Assembly (NCBI GenBank): GCA_949825045.1
Contig: OX463820.1
Coordinates: 10,118,501-10,182,500 of the forward strand
From: Argyresthia goedartella
Taxonomy: Eukaryota; Arthropoda; Insecta; Lepidoptera; Argyresthiidae
Direction: 5' to 3'
DNA length: 64,000 nucleotides
Every line of letters begins with the position of its first letter. Position 1 is the stretch's first letter. Made by a program: the position numbers and the translations under genes. A model generated the notes under the pieces. It saw nothing but the letters and a program-made list of their open reading frames with translations, did not search any database and was not told where the DNA came from. Of this stretch, positions 53,715 to 64,000 are shown piece after piece.

Positions 53715-56535
53715 GTACGCTACGCACTAAACGTCTTCCCGATAGAATCCAGAACTCGCGCTGGAGAAACGCCATCAAGGCGTGGCATCCGACATGCCCA
53801 TTCCGAATGTGTCGATCCTGTATCAACAGTTCGACCAACTTCCCTTTCCTAGGGAGTAACAACGGGTGGCGAGCCGCATAAGGCAGGTTGGCATTCCGCA
53901 GCCGACCTCCTACTTTCAGCAATCCTTGAGGGTCAATAAACGGGTTGAGCCGAGCCACAGCTCCCTTCAGTTGGACGCGTCCGCGTCTCAGAATGTCCAG
54001 TTCGGGCTTAAAGTGCACCGTCTGCACGTTCCGTACCAATGCGAACAACGCATGGTTCAGTTCCCGTGGTGTCAGGACCTGTGTCCGCACTCGTTGCGCC
54101 TCGGAATTGCGACAATTCCGCGCAAATCGGAAGATCCAGGCGGTCACATTGACCAGCTTGTCGAGCGAGCTGTACCGTTCCAGCAGGCTGAACTCCTCTT
54201 CCGGCTCTGGTTGCGTCGTACAGACACCGACTGTCAAGGCGCCGTTCGCCGAGGTAACGCGTGGACTCATTGGCCAATCCGATTCGGCTTGAGTCAACCA
54301 TTTTGGACCCCACCACAAGGAATGTCCAACCAACTCCGGAGCGTGACACCCACGAGACGCACAGTCTACTGGGTTCATTTCTCCTGGAACATGTCTCCAG
54401 ATTAAGGGAACCTCCGAATTTAAAATCTGCGAAACCCGATTCGCCACAAAAATATCCAGCTTGTGAACTGAAGCCTTTAGCCAGCATAACACGATCTGGC
54501 TGTCCGTCCAAGCGTATACCGTATCTTCTAACGCTATTGACCCACGAAGAACCGTCATCGTGTGGTTGACCAGACGAGTCAGGAGAGCCGCTCCTGAAAG
54601 CTCTTATTTGGGCTCTAAATCAACCTCCCCCGAGGAGTCGACCGTACGCAGATACACCGCCGCTCCGTAGCCCTTCTCCGAGGCATCGCAAAACCCATGC
54701 AGGGTGGCGGTGTATCGTTTGGTGAGGACCAACCTCCGTGGCAGTGAAATCCGATTGATGCCAGGGAGGGTCGAAAAGAACGATTCCCACTCTGAGCTCA
54801 ATGACCCGCCGATCGGGTCGTCCCATTTCAGCTCAGCAGACTACAATTGCTGCATAAAACACTTGAGCTGAAATGTTACCGGGGTGATCCACCCGTTTGG
54901 ATCAATTGTCCTAACCACCGTTGAAAGGACGTTCCGTTTCGTCCAGACCTTCGGGGAGTCCAACTCGACCCGATACGAAAACATGTCTGACACCGGCTGG
55001 TACTGGACGCCTAATACCGACAACATATTCGGATTTTCCAGATTTTCGAAAATGTGGGGATCCTGCTGGTAGTCATCCGGAAGACCAGACAGTAACTCTG
55101 GAGAGTTCGACATCCATTTCCGAAGCTCGTAACCTCCACCCCATAAGAGCTTAACTAGCTCGTCCCGTCGAGCGAGCGCCTCCTCTACGGAATCTGCACC
55201 GGTACAGATATCGTCCACGTAGAGATCCTGCTCCAGGATCGCTGCTCCTCTAGGGAAATTTAACCGTTCTCGATCCGCTAACTCCCGCAGAGTGCGAATC
55301 GCCAAATAAGGACTAGACCGTAGCCCGTACGTGTTGGTGTTCAGCTCGTACACCTTGATGGGCTGATCTGGGCTCTCTCGCCACAGTATCAGCTGATACC
55401 GTCTATCGTCTGGGTGAATGACCGTCTGTCTAAACATCATCCGGATGTCAGCTACAAACACAACATTGTGATAACATCCGCGATGTCATGGTTCAACTTC
55501 GGCCCTGAATGCAAACACTGGTTCAGGTTCATGCCGTTAGATGTTGATGCCGATCCATCGAACACTACCTGTATTTTGCCCTCCGGGGTCCTCAAGACCG
55601 CGTGATGAGGCAGGAAGCAGTGGTCTTCACGCTTCCTGTCGATACTCGAATCCGACATGTGGCAGAGCGACTCGTATTCCCGCATGAAGTCGACGTACTT
55701 CTGCCGGAAAATCCCGTTACGCTTCATGCGTCGTTACATCGACAGAAGCCGCGTCTCGGCTGCATGGTGTGAACTGCCCAGCGGTGGGCAATCACTCCGG
55801 AATGGAAGACGTGTGATCAATCGACCTGACCGAAGGCGACCAGTATTGTTCCGATAAAACTGTTCACACTCTTCTTCAACCGGGTCCAACCGGCGGACCG
55901 TAGGTGGTTCCTCCACCTCCCAAAACTTCTGTATTACCTCCGAGAGTACAGAACCGAATAAGGGACTACTAGTCACTAGGCGTGGGGCAGCCGGCATGAC
56001 CTGACCCATTACCGCATGGCCCAGTCTGGTGTTGACCCAAACCAGACCGGTCGCCTGCAACATGTGGACACCTGGCACTAACAGGTATCCCAAGGCATCA
56101 ACACCCAATAAAATGTCTACTGGGCCCGGAATATCAAACTCCGGGTCAGCCAGTGACAACCCAGCGACCAACTGTCGCACCCAGGGCGACAACCGTACGT
56201 GAGGTGTGAGCCCATCACATTAGGCATGACTAATGCCGTGACCGTCAGATTCACCGATGAATCCACCCGTGACGAGAGAGTAATCCGACATACTCCCTTA
56301 ACGGAACCGACTTCCGTGATTCCAATTCCCCGAATGGAATGTGGATACTCCCTTACCGAAATGCCCAACCGTCTTACAAGGTTGCACGAGACTAAGCACC
56401 CCTGGGCCCCCGAGTCAAATTGTGCTCGTGCCACACATGATTTGCCATCCGAACTCCACGCTATCACAGAGGCGGTGGGGAGCATGACCGTCTGTGGAGT
56501 GGCGGCACCCTGTAAGTGGGCGGCGTGTCCCTAGC
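53715..56535 (-). pseudogene. BEL/Pao-2 pol: protease, RT, RNase H, integrase N-terminus
   Basis: Protease: VARAQFDSGAQGCLVSCNL (56440) and DIPGPVDILLGVDALGYLLV. RT: EDHCFLPHHAVLRTPEGK, IQVVFDGSASTSNGMNLNQC, MFVADIRMMFRQTVIHPDDR, TYGLRSSPYLAIRTLRELAD and the catalytic LYVDDICTGA (~55210). RNase H: LHGFCDASEKGYGAAVYLRT and VYAWTDSQIVLCWLKA. Integrase start: LKVGGRLRNANLPYAARHPL LLP and REFWILSGRRLVRSVH, where it ends. Frame breaks at ~56150, 55730, 55460, 54840 and 54600 separate the blocks. Confidence 0.82.
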
Positions 56536-56847
56536 GGGAACCTCAACGGGATCCGAACCCGCTGAGACCTCCGTCGGCCTTGGAGTAACTCGGCTGCTGA
56601 TATGCAACCGGCATATCAGACCGTATGTGCATCAAGGGGTCCCAACCCGAATAATAGGTCCCTCGATGTCCCGGTAACCGATCAAATCGGACGGCGTACA
56701 GTGTGCCCGGTGCGCACCGTGGATGAATGGGGGAGAGCGGATCCAACCTGGGCCGCTCTAGGAATGGGGGCGACATCCGACTGTTCGCCTCCCAGAGCGA
56801 CGGGCAGGGTGGCTCAGAAGGTGGTGGGCTCCCAGCCTTCGCGCTAC

Positions 56848-58698
56848 TCATAGGAGCCATCTGACACCCGCCCTTAACACGCGGTGAGCCAGCAGCCCGA
56901 AGTCCTCGCTGACCGTGGACAGCGGCGACCGAACCCCGGCTATCCCGCATGTTACCCCCCGCGCTGCCCCTTTCCCCTGGGGGGGGGGTTCCCGTCCGCG
57001 GGTACCCCAGTCACCCCGTTGGTGACTCCCGTTGCCCGGAGGAGGACTGGGTCCAGCCCTGGTTGGGCACTGTGGCCGACCAACCTGAGGCCGGCCCTGG
57101 TGACCGTTCGAAGGGCCTGACCGATTCAGGCACAACACTATGTGGTGCTTGCCACCACAGAAATCACAGGGGAACGCGCGCGAGCACTTGCATAGCGTGT
57201 GCGGCCACAAACAACCGAAACACAATCGGTGACGGAACACTATCTTCCTGCGGGCAGCTACCCCGAGCGCCTTAAATTTGGCGCAACTGGTCACGTCATG
57301 ACCGGCACTGTCGCAGTGCACACAGCCGTCACCCGACGGCGCGGCATTCAAAACGCAAAATTGTTTCGACCTCCCACCCCCCCGCGGGGCGGGGGGCGCG
57401 GCCCCTCCCGCATCCGCGTGGGTTGGCGCTGCACACTGGCCTCCGTGTCCAGTGTGTCACATCGCCTACATTCGCCCTCCAAAAAGTCTGTCAATTGGAC
57501 GAGTGTGGGCAGTTCCGTGCTACTGCCCCCATGCAGCTGTTCAAACCGACTTTGAACAGCTGCAGGCAATCGTGACAAAACCATATATAAAACAATGTAT
57601 GACCATTGGTCTACCGGAAGACCAAGGTTCTGAAGGGCCTTAGTGGCCACCAGCACAGGGTTGAGCACCTGTACTCGGATGTCAACATCCCGTGTTACTC
57701 TGGGGATGCTAAACAGCTTCCCCAGCTGCGCATCAACCAACCGCCGTTTGTGTTGGTAGCGGTCAAACAATATGGACCTTGCTATCTCATAATTGCCCGC
57801 CGTGACCGTTAGGTGACAGACCATCATCATCATCATCATTTCAGCCTGTTAATGTCAACTGCTGAACATAGGCCTCTCCAATCGCACTCCAGCGTGACCG
57901 GTCCGTAGCCACCTGCATCCAACGAGATCCAGCGATCCTCACCAGGTCGTCGGTCCATCTCGTAGGTGGCCGACCCACACTGCGCTTGCCAGTACGTGGT
58001 CTCCAATCAAGGACCTTTTTGCATCATCGGCCATCCGATCTTCGCGCTATGTGGCCTGCCCATTGCCACTTCAGCTTGCTTATCCTACGGGCTATGTCAG
58101 CAACTTTGGTTCTTCTACGGATCTCCTCATTTCTGACTCGATCTCGTAGAGAAATACCAAGCATAGCCCTTTCCATAGCTCGCTGCGCGAAATGACCGAC
58201 CAACTCCTTCGGTTCACCCCGCAGAGCCATCAATAGTTGGGCCAACTTGTAGGCGTTGTCCAGGTCGTCCCGACCGTGGACCAAATTATCAAACAAATTA
58301 ATGAAGGCCGGTCACTCATCAATTGCCCCACTGAAGGCCGGAATCTCCAGGTGTGGCAGCCATCCAACAACACCCTTCGGGGGTGGGTATCCGTTACCCT
58401 CCCCACGGTCATTCCTTCGCGACCGCTTTATCTTCTTCGCGCGACGCTCGATGTCACCCAAGCATTCCATCGCTTGGTCAGCATCCGCGCAGAGCAGTTT
58501 CACTGCAGCCACCGAAGCTTCATCAGTAAGCCCGAGAGCTTCAGCCTCCGCAGCCAGCCGACACACCTTCCCGGCGCGTGTCATTGCGTCCTCCACACGC
58601 TTGAGCAGGACATCATCCATGTCCGGTCGCTCCACATACTTATGAGTATGGGCGAGCAATCTCATTTCCTCCCGGACACCATGCCGCAGTACCGTCAA
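56848..58698 (-). pseudogene. BEL/Pao-2 gag, split by an RTE LINE
   Basis: The N-terminal part (58698-58205) has a helical region (KVCRLAAEAEALGLTDEASV) and LPHLEIPAFSGAIDEWPAF with LAQLLMALRGEPKELVGH, the BEL gag core (DUF1759-like). After the LINE insert (57822-58201) it continues NYEIARSILFDRYQHKRRLV, LSRLPAAVQSRFEQLHGG (57810-57350) and then zinc knuckles: GCVHCDSAGHDVTSCAKFKA, LCFGCLWPHTLCKCSRAFPC and DFCGGKHHIVLC (57350-57120). A proline/glycine-rich tail follows. Frames shift near 57350. Confidence 0.8.
57810..58201 (-). mobile_element. RTE-type LINE 3' end inserted in gag
   Basis: Minus strand: AMLGISLRDRVRNEEIRRRT, ISKLKWQWAGHIARRSDGRW and SVGRPPTRWTDDLVRIAGSR W, then a stop and a (GAT)n tail (plus strand atcatcatcatcatcatt at 57822-57840). 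These are hallmarks of RTE elements. Flanks ggtgacagacc (57811) and aaatgaccgacc (58190) are a worn target duplication. Confidence 0.85.
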
Positions 58699-59500
58699 GG
58701 GTGAAGGTTGGTGGAAGGTGTTGACCGATTGAATAGATTCTGGTCCTATACTTCACTACCGAACTAAGTATAGCCAGCGACCAGCACTTGCCCGTCAGCG
58801 CTGGGCACAGAAATTAAAACTAAGTTGTCAAAACTGAGGCAACTACTGGAACAATTAAATCCTAAAAATATTTAATATGGTCGCCCTGTGGATATACACC
58901 TTATAACTATACACTCTAAATCAATTAGAGAATGCCACCATAAAGCACAATAAAAAATAACACACAAAAATTTATTAAAAAAAATAAGTGGTGGGCTGCG
59001 AGACTATAAACCTAAACAATATAGCACCCTAAACCACACTGGATATCAAATCCAAGCTATTTTTAATATAATGTAGGTAGCCGTGAACCTTCTAGAAGTG
59101 GCCCCTCCGATACGACCTACACTTCTACTGAGGTCAGCAAAATCAGCTTAATACCCCTTAAATACCCTGACCCTGCTCTGTAAACCGAAATAAAACTGCA
59201 GTACTATAGAACCCGACGTTCTACCGCAAGTAATACAATCTAGTTACTTCGCAGAATGACTGTTCAATCCTTTATGCTTACAAACAGTAGTTTCCGACGA
59301 CAATTTTATAATAATTGTTAACTATACGTTCATCGTCAATTATACGTTCACTAACCGAAAATGAACCTAAATTGTGGTATACCGACCACAAGACTCACTC
59401 ACAACAAAGATTGCCGACCAATCTGAGGTACCCTTTCCCACTACAACGCGGCACAAAAAACAACCCTACAACCGTCCGTGAATCGATTTCCTACTATTAA

Positions 59501-59518
59501 ACCGCGCCTCTGCTACCA
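59501..59518 (-). other. BEL/Pao-2 primer binding site
   Basis: TGGTAGCAGAGGCGCGGT on the minus strand, three to four bases inside the LTR end at 59522. Begins TGG as required; TGGTAGCAGAG is, from memory, a common BEL/Pao primer site. Confidence 0.65.
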
Positions 59519-59521
59519 AAA

Positions 59522-59899
59522 TGTTAAATCCACGCCTCAACCGAAAGGGCGGAATCTCTGGTAGGGTTGTTTTTCCGTGGAATGTCACATGCAGTACTGA
59601 CCTTGACGCCGTGGACCGGCATTCGAAAGCTCAATTCGAGGCGGGAGTACGGGATGAGGAACACGAGGGTGGGTGTGATGGGAGTCGAATCTTACTCGTT
59701 TCGTAGCTGATACTGGTGCGGTCGTGATGCTGCCGACTACAAGGGGTCGCTATCCGAATGCGACGAATTGGTGACCGAACCACTTCAACCTTTCACAGCA
59801 CTAAGCACGCACTATAACGTGAACTACTTATTTCCTGACGATTATTCCGATATTATTACAAATAACATTCCGACCAGGCCCCGATACCTGTGGTAGACA
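59522..59899 (-). repeat. BEL/Pao-2 5' LTR (boundaries by TG/CA)
   Basis: On its own strand it runs from TGTCTACCACAGG to GGATTTAACA. The inner edge is fixed by the primer site; the outer edge is inferred from the TG end only, since no second LTR is in the window. Just outside is a direct repeat aagtgacagctagctagt (59917 and 59950). Confidence 0.5.
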
Positions 59900-60080
59900 A
59901 TTTTACCATGTGCAAAGTGACAGCTAGCTAGTCATTTTTTTTCTATACAAGTGACAGCTAGCTAGTGATGTCCCGATCACTCGCGGTCGATCCGCGCAAC
60001 AAAAACCGAGGTGCGTTCCGAAGCATAAATATTAAACAAGAGAACATATTATATCCTGCACATTCAATTATTCTTATCAA

Positions 60081-60200
60081 CCTTGGGTTTGCTGGAAGAG
60101 ATCTCTATTTAGAGATAAGCATTCCTTTGTAGATGTCCTTTCTGTTTTATTGTATCTTATGTCGTTTTATGTGCAATAAATATATGCGAACTATATGCGA
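60081..60200 (+). repeat. LINE B 3' UTR copy
   Basis: ccttgggtttgctggaagag atctctatttagagataagc and a terminal tgtgcaataaa match the UTR at 24085-24190. It is a severely 5'-truncated copy. 60210-60735 is AT-rich with no gene seen. Confidence 0.75.
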
Positions 60201-60737
60201 AATAATTTTGGTGAGAAATCCGATTTAGCTTCTCGTCTATCTGTATCAACTTTGGAACGTATTTTAGTTATTAATTAATATTATACACTAAATATATGTT
60301 ACCAGTAGATACCTTGTTTTTTTATTAGTCTATGCTAGGCCCTATATACAGTAAAACTATATCGAGAAAGTCGGTATTTTTATCTTACAGATACTTCTTG
60401 CTGATACTACTTGAAGAAGTACTTTTTGAATAAAAAAATAAAGTTTAGTGAATTTTTCTCGACTGATTGCCTTTGATTAAAGTTTCAAATCAAATGTCGT
60501 AAAATAAAAATTGAAATTCGATTCAAGCCTGAACAAATAATTATGATAATTTATATTAACCTCACGGTAATTCCAATATACATAACAGTAGGTATCCAAA
60601 TATGCACATGGTTGGAAAATGTTTTGTTTTGATGTTAGGTAATTTCTATGTTACTAAATATTTGCTTAAATTACTTACTTACCTACTAAATTAATGTAAA
60701 TGCTTTCATTTGAAAATAATACTTTCTGATTAATATT

Positions 60738-60935
60738 CTATACCTTACCTTCACTCAGACTGAGTTTACACTTGTTCATATTTAATTTTTGTTGAAATAT
60801 CTTAAGTTTAGTTTTGTCAATATATATCGATAATTTATTAAGGTTTAACCAGTCAATAATGTTAGATAAGGAATTATTAATGTCGTTTTCAAATTCATCT
60901 AAATTATCAAAGGCTATAATAACTGCTATCAATAT
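60738..60935 (-). pseudogene. LINE RT scrap
   Basis: NLDEFENDINNSLSNIIDWL followed by NLNKLSIYIDKTKLKIF fits the segment after the catalytic ADD box of LINE RTs (L...N..L..V..W...N.L.LN..KT....F). The catalytic box itself is not present. Confidence 0.45.
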
Positions 60936-60977
60936 TATCAATATATTGTAAAAGAAGTCTTATATTTTCTTTTCCAG

Positions 60978-61184
60978 TATTTTCAGCAGTCTGTGCTAAT
61001 AGCAAAAATATTTCTTTAAAATTGATTTCACCAAAATTGATAAAATCAAAATGCCAACTGATCGGGTGCCCCGCCATCGAAGAGCCTATTTGTGTGAAAG
61101 TGAAATTCAAGGACAGTAAAAATAAACCGATGATCATCCGAATGTTGAACAATTGCAAGATGGAATACGCCAAGTGTTATTCCG
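60978..61184 (+). CDS. host-type exon encoding a Kazal-like domain
   Basis: Acceptor tatattttcttttccag (AG at 60976-60977) and donor GGTGAGC (GT at 61185) bound a 207-nt open exon. It encodes FSAVCANSKNISLKLISPKL, which looks like the end of a signal peptide and the mature N-terminus. Then comes a compact cysteine pattern: KCQLIGCPAIEEPICVKVKF and MLNNCKMEYAKC. C.L.GCP...PIC...N.C.M....C is the Kazal serine-protease-inhibitor layout, so a secreted small inhibitor or Kazal-like protein is likely. An alternative acceptor lies at 60985-60986. Exons encoding the start and end of the protein were not found. 61190-62100 shows nothing else supported. Confidence 0.5.
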
Positions 61185-62552
61185 GTGAGCATAAAACACA
61201 AACATTATTATAGAATGTACGTTTCTCCAAAATCTTAAAAAAAAACATATCTCAACCACTGTGCAAAAAAGCGAGGACGACCAAATAGAAACTTGTTCAC
61301 TACTACCCCTCCTGCTCCCCAAATATTGTTGGTGGTCCATACGCCAAACACTCTGTAGATTTATTTTACTAGTGGCCAGATGTAGATGTGTCGCGAGCAA
61401 CACAGACACAGGAAAATTGCGTAATTTTTCATTATTTTCCAGCCCCTCACATCACCGACCCCTTGAGGTTTATCGCCTACCTAAACCTATAAAACCAATA
61501 ATTCGATGCATTTTCTTTCAATACCACAAACAAACATATGAATAAAACTGGTTACGTGCAAAGAATATGAAACTTTGTAAACTACATTAAGCGATCCAAA
61601 ATCCAACCTTTTGATTTTGACTGAAAAAATTTCTATCTCCCGCCCTCTCATAATCCAACGACACCTCATTTGTTAAAATCTGTCAAGCCGTTTAGGCTGT
61701 ATCCATTTTTTTCATTTTCATTTTGAAATTTTTGCCATTTTGAAAAAATCCAAAATCTGAAGCATCACAAAAAACCCTTTAATTATCAATACTTCTTACA
61801 ACATTTCACGAGAATCGGTTGAGAAATGCGAACTGTAGAGGGGAACAGCTGGAAATCCGAACGATACGAAAGCATATTCGGATTCACGGCTATTCTCCCA
61901 TCAAAACTTCCAGGGGCAGTATTTATTTTATTAGTAATTCATTAAATCTGTATAAATATAACCGAAATAAAATAAAAAATCCGCAAAGTGCATCGTCAAT
62001 TAAAATAATCTAAGAATTTATGATTACCAAATAATAAAAAACTACAGACACGCAAAAACTGAATACAATAAAAAACAAAATACTAAACAAATAAACCGCC
62101 CCAGGATATGCCCGACCCAAAGGTACCCATCACACTGACAGCATTACCGCGCTGCACGGCGAGTGAGATCCTTTGGATCAGGAACGCTCCGGAACGATTG
62201 TCAAAACCTCGGTCCCTCAAGCGTCGCCCAAAGTCTTTGACAAACATCTTGCCCTGAGCACCCCAAATACCCGTGTTCTAGACGGCCAAGGGAACAAACA
62301 AGTAGCTCCCCATCAGCTGTGGTGTCACCCCAGGTGTCACCATGGTGGAGCCAATGTGGGATGCCGCGAACGTGCACACACAAGTAGCATCCCACAAAAG
62401 GCAACGACCTCTTTCCCACGGTATCAAAGTGAGACCGTCCGGACGCTTCCCGTCGCTGCTACTCAAACCAGGTGGTTCAAGAACTTATGGAATGTCAGCA
62501 GAGACGAAAGCCCTCCGGACAATGTCGTTGATCGAGTAATGGCGAGAGGGGA

Positions 62553-62818
62553 GATGGGGATAATCTGGCTCAACACAGACCTTGCTGTTAATAATTTTGT
62601 AATTATTTATTCCTGCTTATTAATCATAACAATTAAATTTTTCATATTGGTATTAGTAAAGCACAACCTATTTTTAAAAGAGACCTAAAAATCAATCTGT
62701 GGGAGTTTCTACACCCTTTTTCTCCCACAGTGGTCCAATGTAGAGAAGAGGCAAAAAATGACGTTTGCTAAGTATATGTAAATATCTACAGTAATAAAGT
62801 ACTTTGACTTTGACTTTG
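62553..62818 (+). mobile_element. LINE A 3' UTR insertion
   Basis: Near-identical to 28525-28790 and ends in actttgactttgactttg. Flanks gagag/ctctc agree with a short target duplication (gcgagagg on the left, gagagtctcc on the right). Confidence 0.85.
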
Positions 62819-62877
62819 AGAGTCTCCCTGCACTTCTAGCACAGTGTAGCCCATGACATCCGCGCGATTGAGGACAC

Positions 62878-63761
62878 AATCATTCTTGGAATCACTATAG
62901 ATTCGAAACTTCAATGGGGTCCTCACATAACTAATCTCGCACGAAGACTTAGCTCAGCCGCTTTTGCGGTTAGACAAATCAGATATCTTACAGATGTTGA
63001 AACTGCCAGATTGGTTTACTTTAGTTATTTTCACAGTATTATGTCTTATGGAATACTGCTATGGGGGAGAGCAGCAGATATAAATACGATATTTGTTTTA
63101 CAAAAAAGGGCGATCAGGGCGATATATAAATTAGATGTTAAATAATCATTAAGAGAAAAATTCAAAGAAATTAATATACTTACGGTTACCTGTCAATATA
63201 TATACGAGAATATCATGCATATAAGAAAAAACATAGCTTTATTTAAAACTGTAGGTGATAGCCATACAATTAACACTAGAAATAGAAATAGGTTAGCACT
63301 ACCATTATTTAGACTAAGTAAAATAGGCACATCATTAAGGGGGTACTGTATTCGCTTCTACAATAAAATACCACAAGAATCATTGATCCTTCCTGAAAAG
63401 AGGTTCAAAAACTATGATAAAATGAGCTCATAAGAAAGTCCTATTATAGTATTAAGGAATACTTAGATGACAATACTACATGGTCCATACCATCTCAGTG
63501 CACAGAAATTCGACGAGGGGCGATGGATCAAGTCTATCATTCGCCGGCGACTTTCCTTAGACCGAAACCAGTACCTGTTGTAAAGTCACTTTTTAAAAAA
63601 GAAGGCATGGGGGAGTTTCTTGCCGTTTCTTCTTAACCCCGAGGCCCACCTTCCGAAACGGTGTAGCCTTTTTATATAAAAAATGACTTGTAGTTATAAG
63701 TAAGTATAGTTTTGACGTTGAATAAAATAATTTATTTATTTATATTCAATAAAAAAAATTG
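62878..63761 (+). pseudogene. LINE C (LINE A relative) RT C-terminus and 3' UTR
   Basis: ILGITIDSKLQWGPHITNLA RRLSSAAFAVRQIRYLTDVE, RLVYFSYFHSIMSYGILLWG and FVLQKRAIRAIYKLDVK (stop), continuing to RGYCIRFYNKIPQ. It is about two-thirds identical by eye to the LINE A RT end. The 3' UTR has gggggagtttcttgccgttt cttcttaaccccgaggcc and ends in a (TTTA)n and ataaa-rich tail. 5'-truncated; one in-frame stop near 63143. Confidence 0.82.
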
Positions 63762-64000
63762 AGTTTGAGTCTACCGATACACCGCAAATCTAGTGGTGCG
63801 GTTCGCAGATATCGCAACCCAGACGAAGCGCCACGGCTAAACGCAGGGAGTTGTCGTCCAGAAGAGTTCCTAAATGCGGACACCTGACTCCGGCTGGGAG
63901 ACTGCTCGCAGACGAGCAAGTTCCGCTTCCGAGCTCTGCGCTAACAGCCTGTCAAGGGACACCTTGCACAGCTCCTCATCCCAGGAGCGCTGCACGCCGT

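Larger units (their letters stand above)
53715..59899 (-). mobile_element. second BEL/Pao element, decayed, 3'-truncated
   Basis: Minus strand. The 5' LTR is about 59522-59899, primer binding site 59501-59518, leader 58700-59500, gag 58698-56848 with an RTE LINE inserted, protease, RT and RNase H, and it ends inside the integrase zinc region near 53720 next to an (ATGT)n run. It is more GC-rich than the first BEL/Pao element and a different family. The missing integrase core and 3' LTR mean a deletion at the left end. Confidence 0.82.
62105..64000 (-). pseudogene. retroelement ORF C-terminal domain, split by two LINEs
   Basis: Minus-strand pieces of one frame. 64000-63762 reads WDEELCKVSLDRLLAQSSEA E and LGTLLDDNSLRLAVALRLGC DICEPHH. 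62877-62819 reads GCHGLHCARSAGRL. 62552-62105 reads SRHYSINDIVRRAFVSADIP, LEPPGLSSSDGKRPDGLTLI PWERGRCLLWDATC, YLFVPLAVLEHGYLG and, after a shift, RSGAFLIQRISLAVQRGNAV SVMGTFG. This domain is one I know as the region following RT in a widespread group of animal retroelement proteins; its exact superfamily name I cannot give. The two plus-strand insertions are LINE C (62878-63761) and the LINE A 3' UTR (62553-62818). The frame continues off the window. Confidence 0.6.

Noticed and set aside
53866..57555. Plus-strand frames across the 54-57.5 kb region
   Set aside because: Antisense to BEL/Pao-2 gag-pol; high GC suppresses stops on both strands.

Overview
The window looks like a transposon graveyard from an insect genome, most likely a moth or butterfly. 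There is no prokaryotic signal: no operons, no ribosome binding sites and no rRNA. Nearly all long reading frames are pieces of retrotransposons or DNA transposons. The lepidopteran assignment is an inference from the element mix (BEL/Pao, Ty3/gypsy with an env-like frame, Jockey/CR1-type and RTE LINEs, piggyBac, FLYWCH-MULE), from LINE 3' ends of the 'gggagtttcttgcc' and 'gtttgctggaagagatctc' type, and from two copies of a 'cccgcactgagccagcg'-type repeat, all of which I associate with Lepidoptera.

Layout. 1-13.2 kb: a minus-strand gypsy element (gypsy-1: gag, protease, partial RT, a long LTR) split by a minus-strand BEL/Pao element (572-8921) with gag-pol and an env-like frame joined to integrase. 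14.5-15.9 kb: a dead piggyBac transposase. 16.2-18.9 kb: a DNA transposon with 41-bp terminal inverted repeats, a decayed transposase and a 73-bp subterminal tandem array. 18.9-20.7 kb: a LINE RT. 22.4-28.8 kb: two oppositely oriented copies of one LINE family ('LINE A'), the larger with ORF1 and ORF2 and a second LINE 3' end inside ORF1. 29.0-30.8 kb: a deleted DIRS-like element bounded by ~150-bp inverted repeats.

31.2-46.3 kb is one Ty3/gypsy element (gypsy-2) on the minus strand. Two 317-318-bp LTRs, a 4-bp target duplication, a primer binding site and a polypurine tract define it. It has been opened repeatedly: by a foldback repeat that was then tandemly duplicated in env, by an unidentified ~0.7-kb insert near the env start, by an intact FLYWCH-MULE transposon (36297-38373), and by a solo gypsy-1-type LTR (39352-42900) that itself carries a 5'-truncated Jockey LINE with a 29-bp target duplication.

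46.3-48.6 kb: a decayed hAT-family protein joined to the 5' half of a LINE. 48.6-53.6 kb is mostly unexplained AT-rich DNA with LINE scraps and two possible host exons. 53.7-59.9 kb: a second, decayed BEL/Pao element with an RTE LINE fragment in gag. 60-62 kb: AT-rich DNA with LINE scraps and one convincing host-type exon encoding a Kazal-like domain. 62.1-64 kb: a retroelement C-terminal frame on the minus strand, split twice by plus-strand LINE 3' ends.

The only proteins that look intact are the MULE transposase and, apart from one frame break, the BEL/Pao frames. No host gene is complete in the window.
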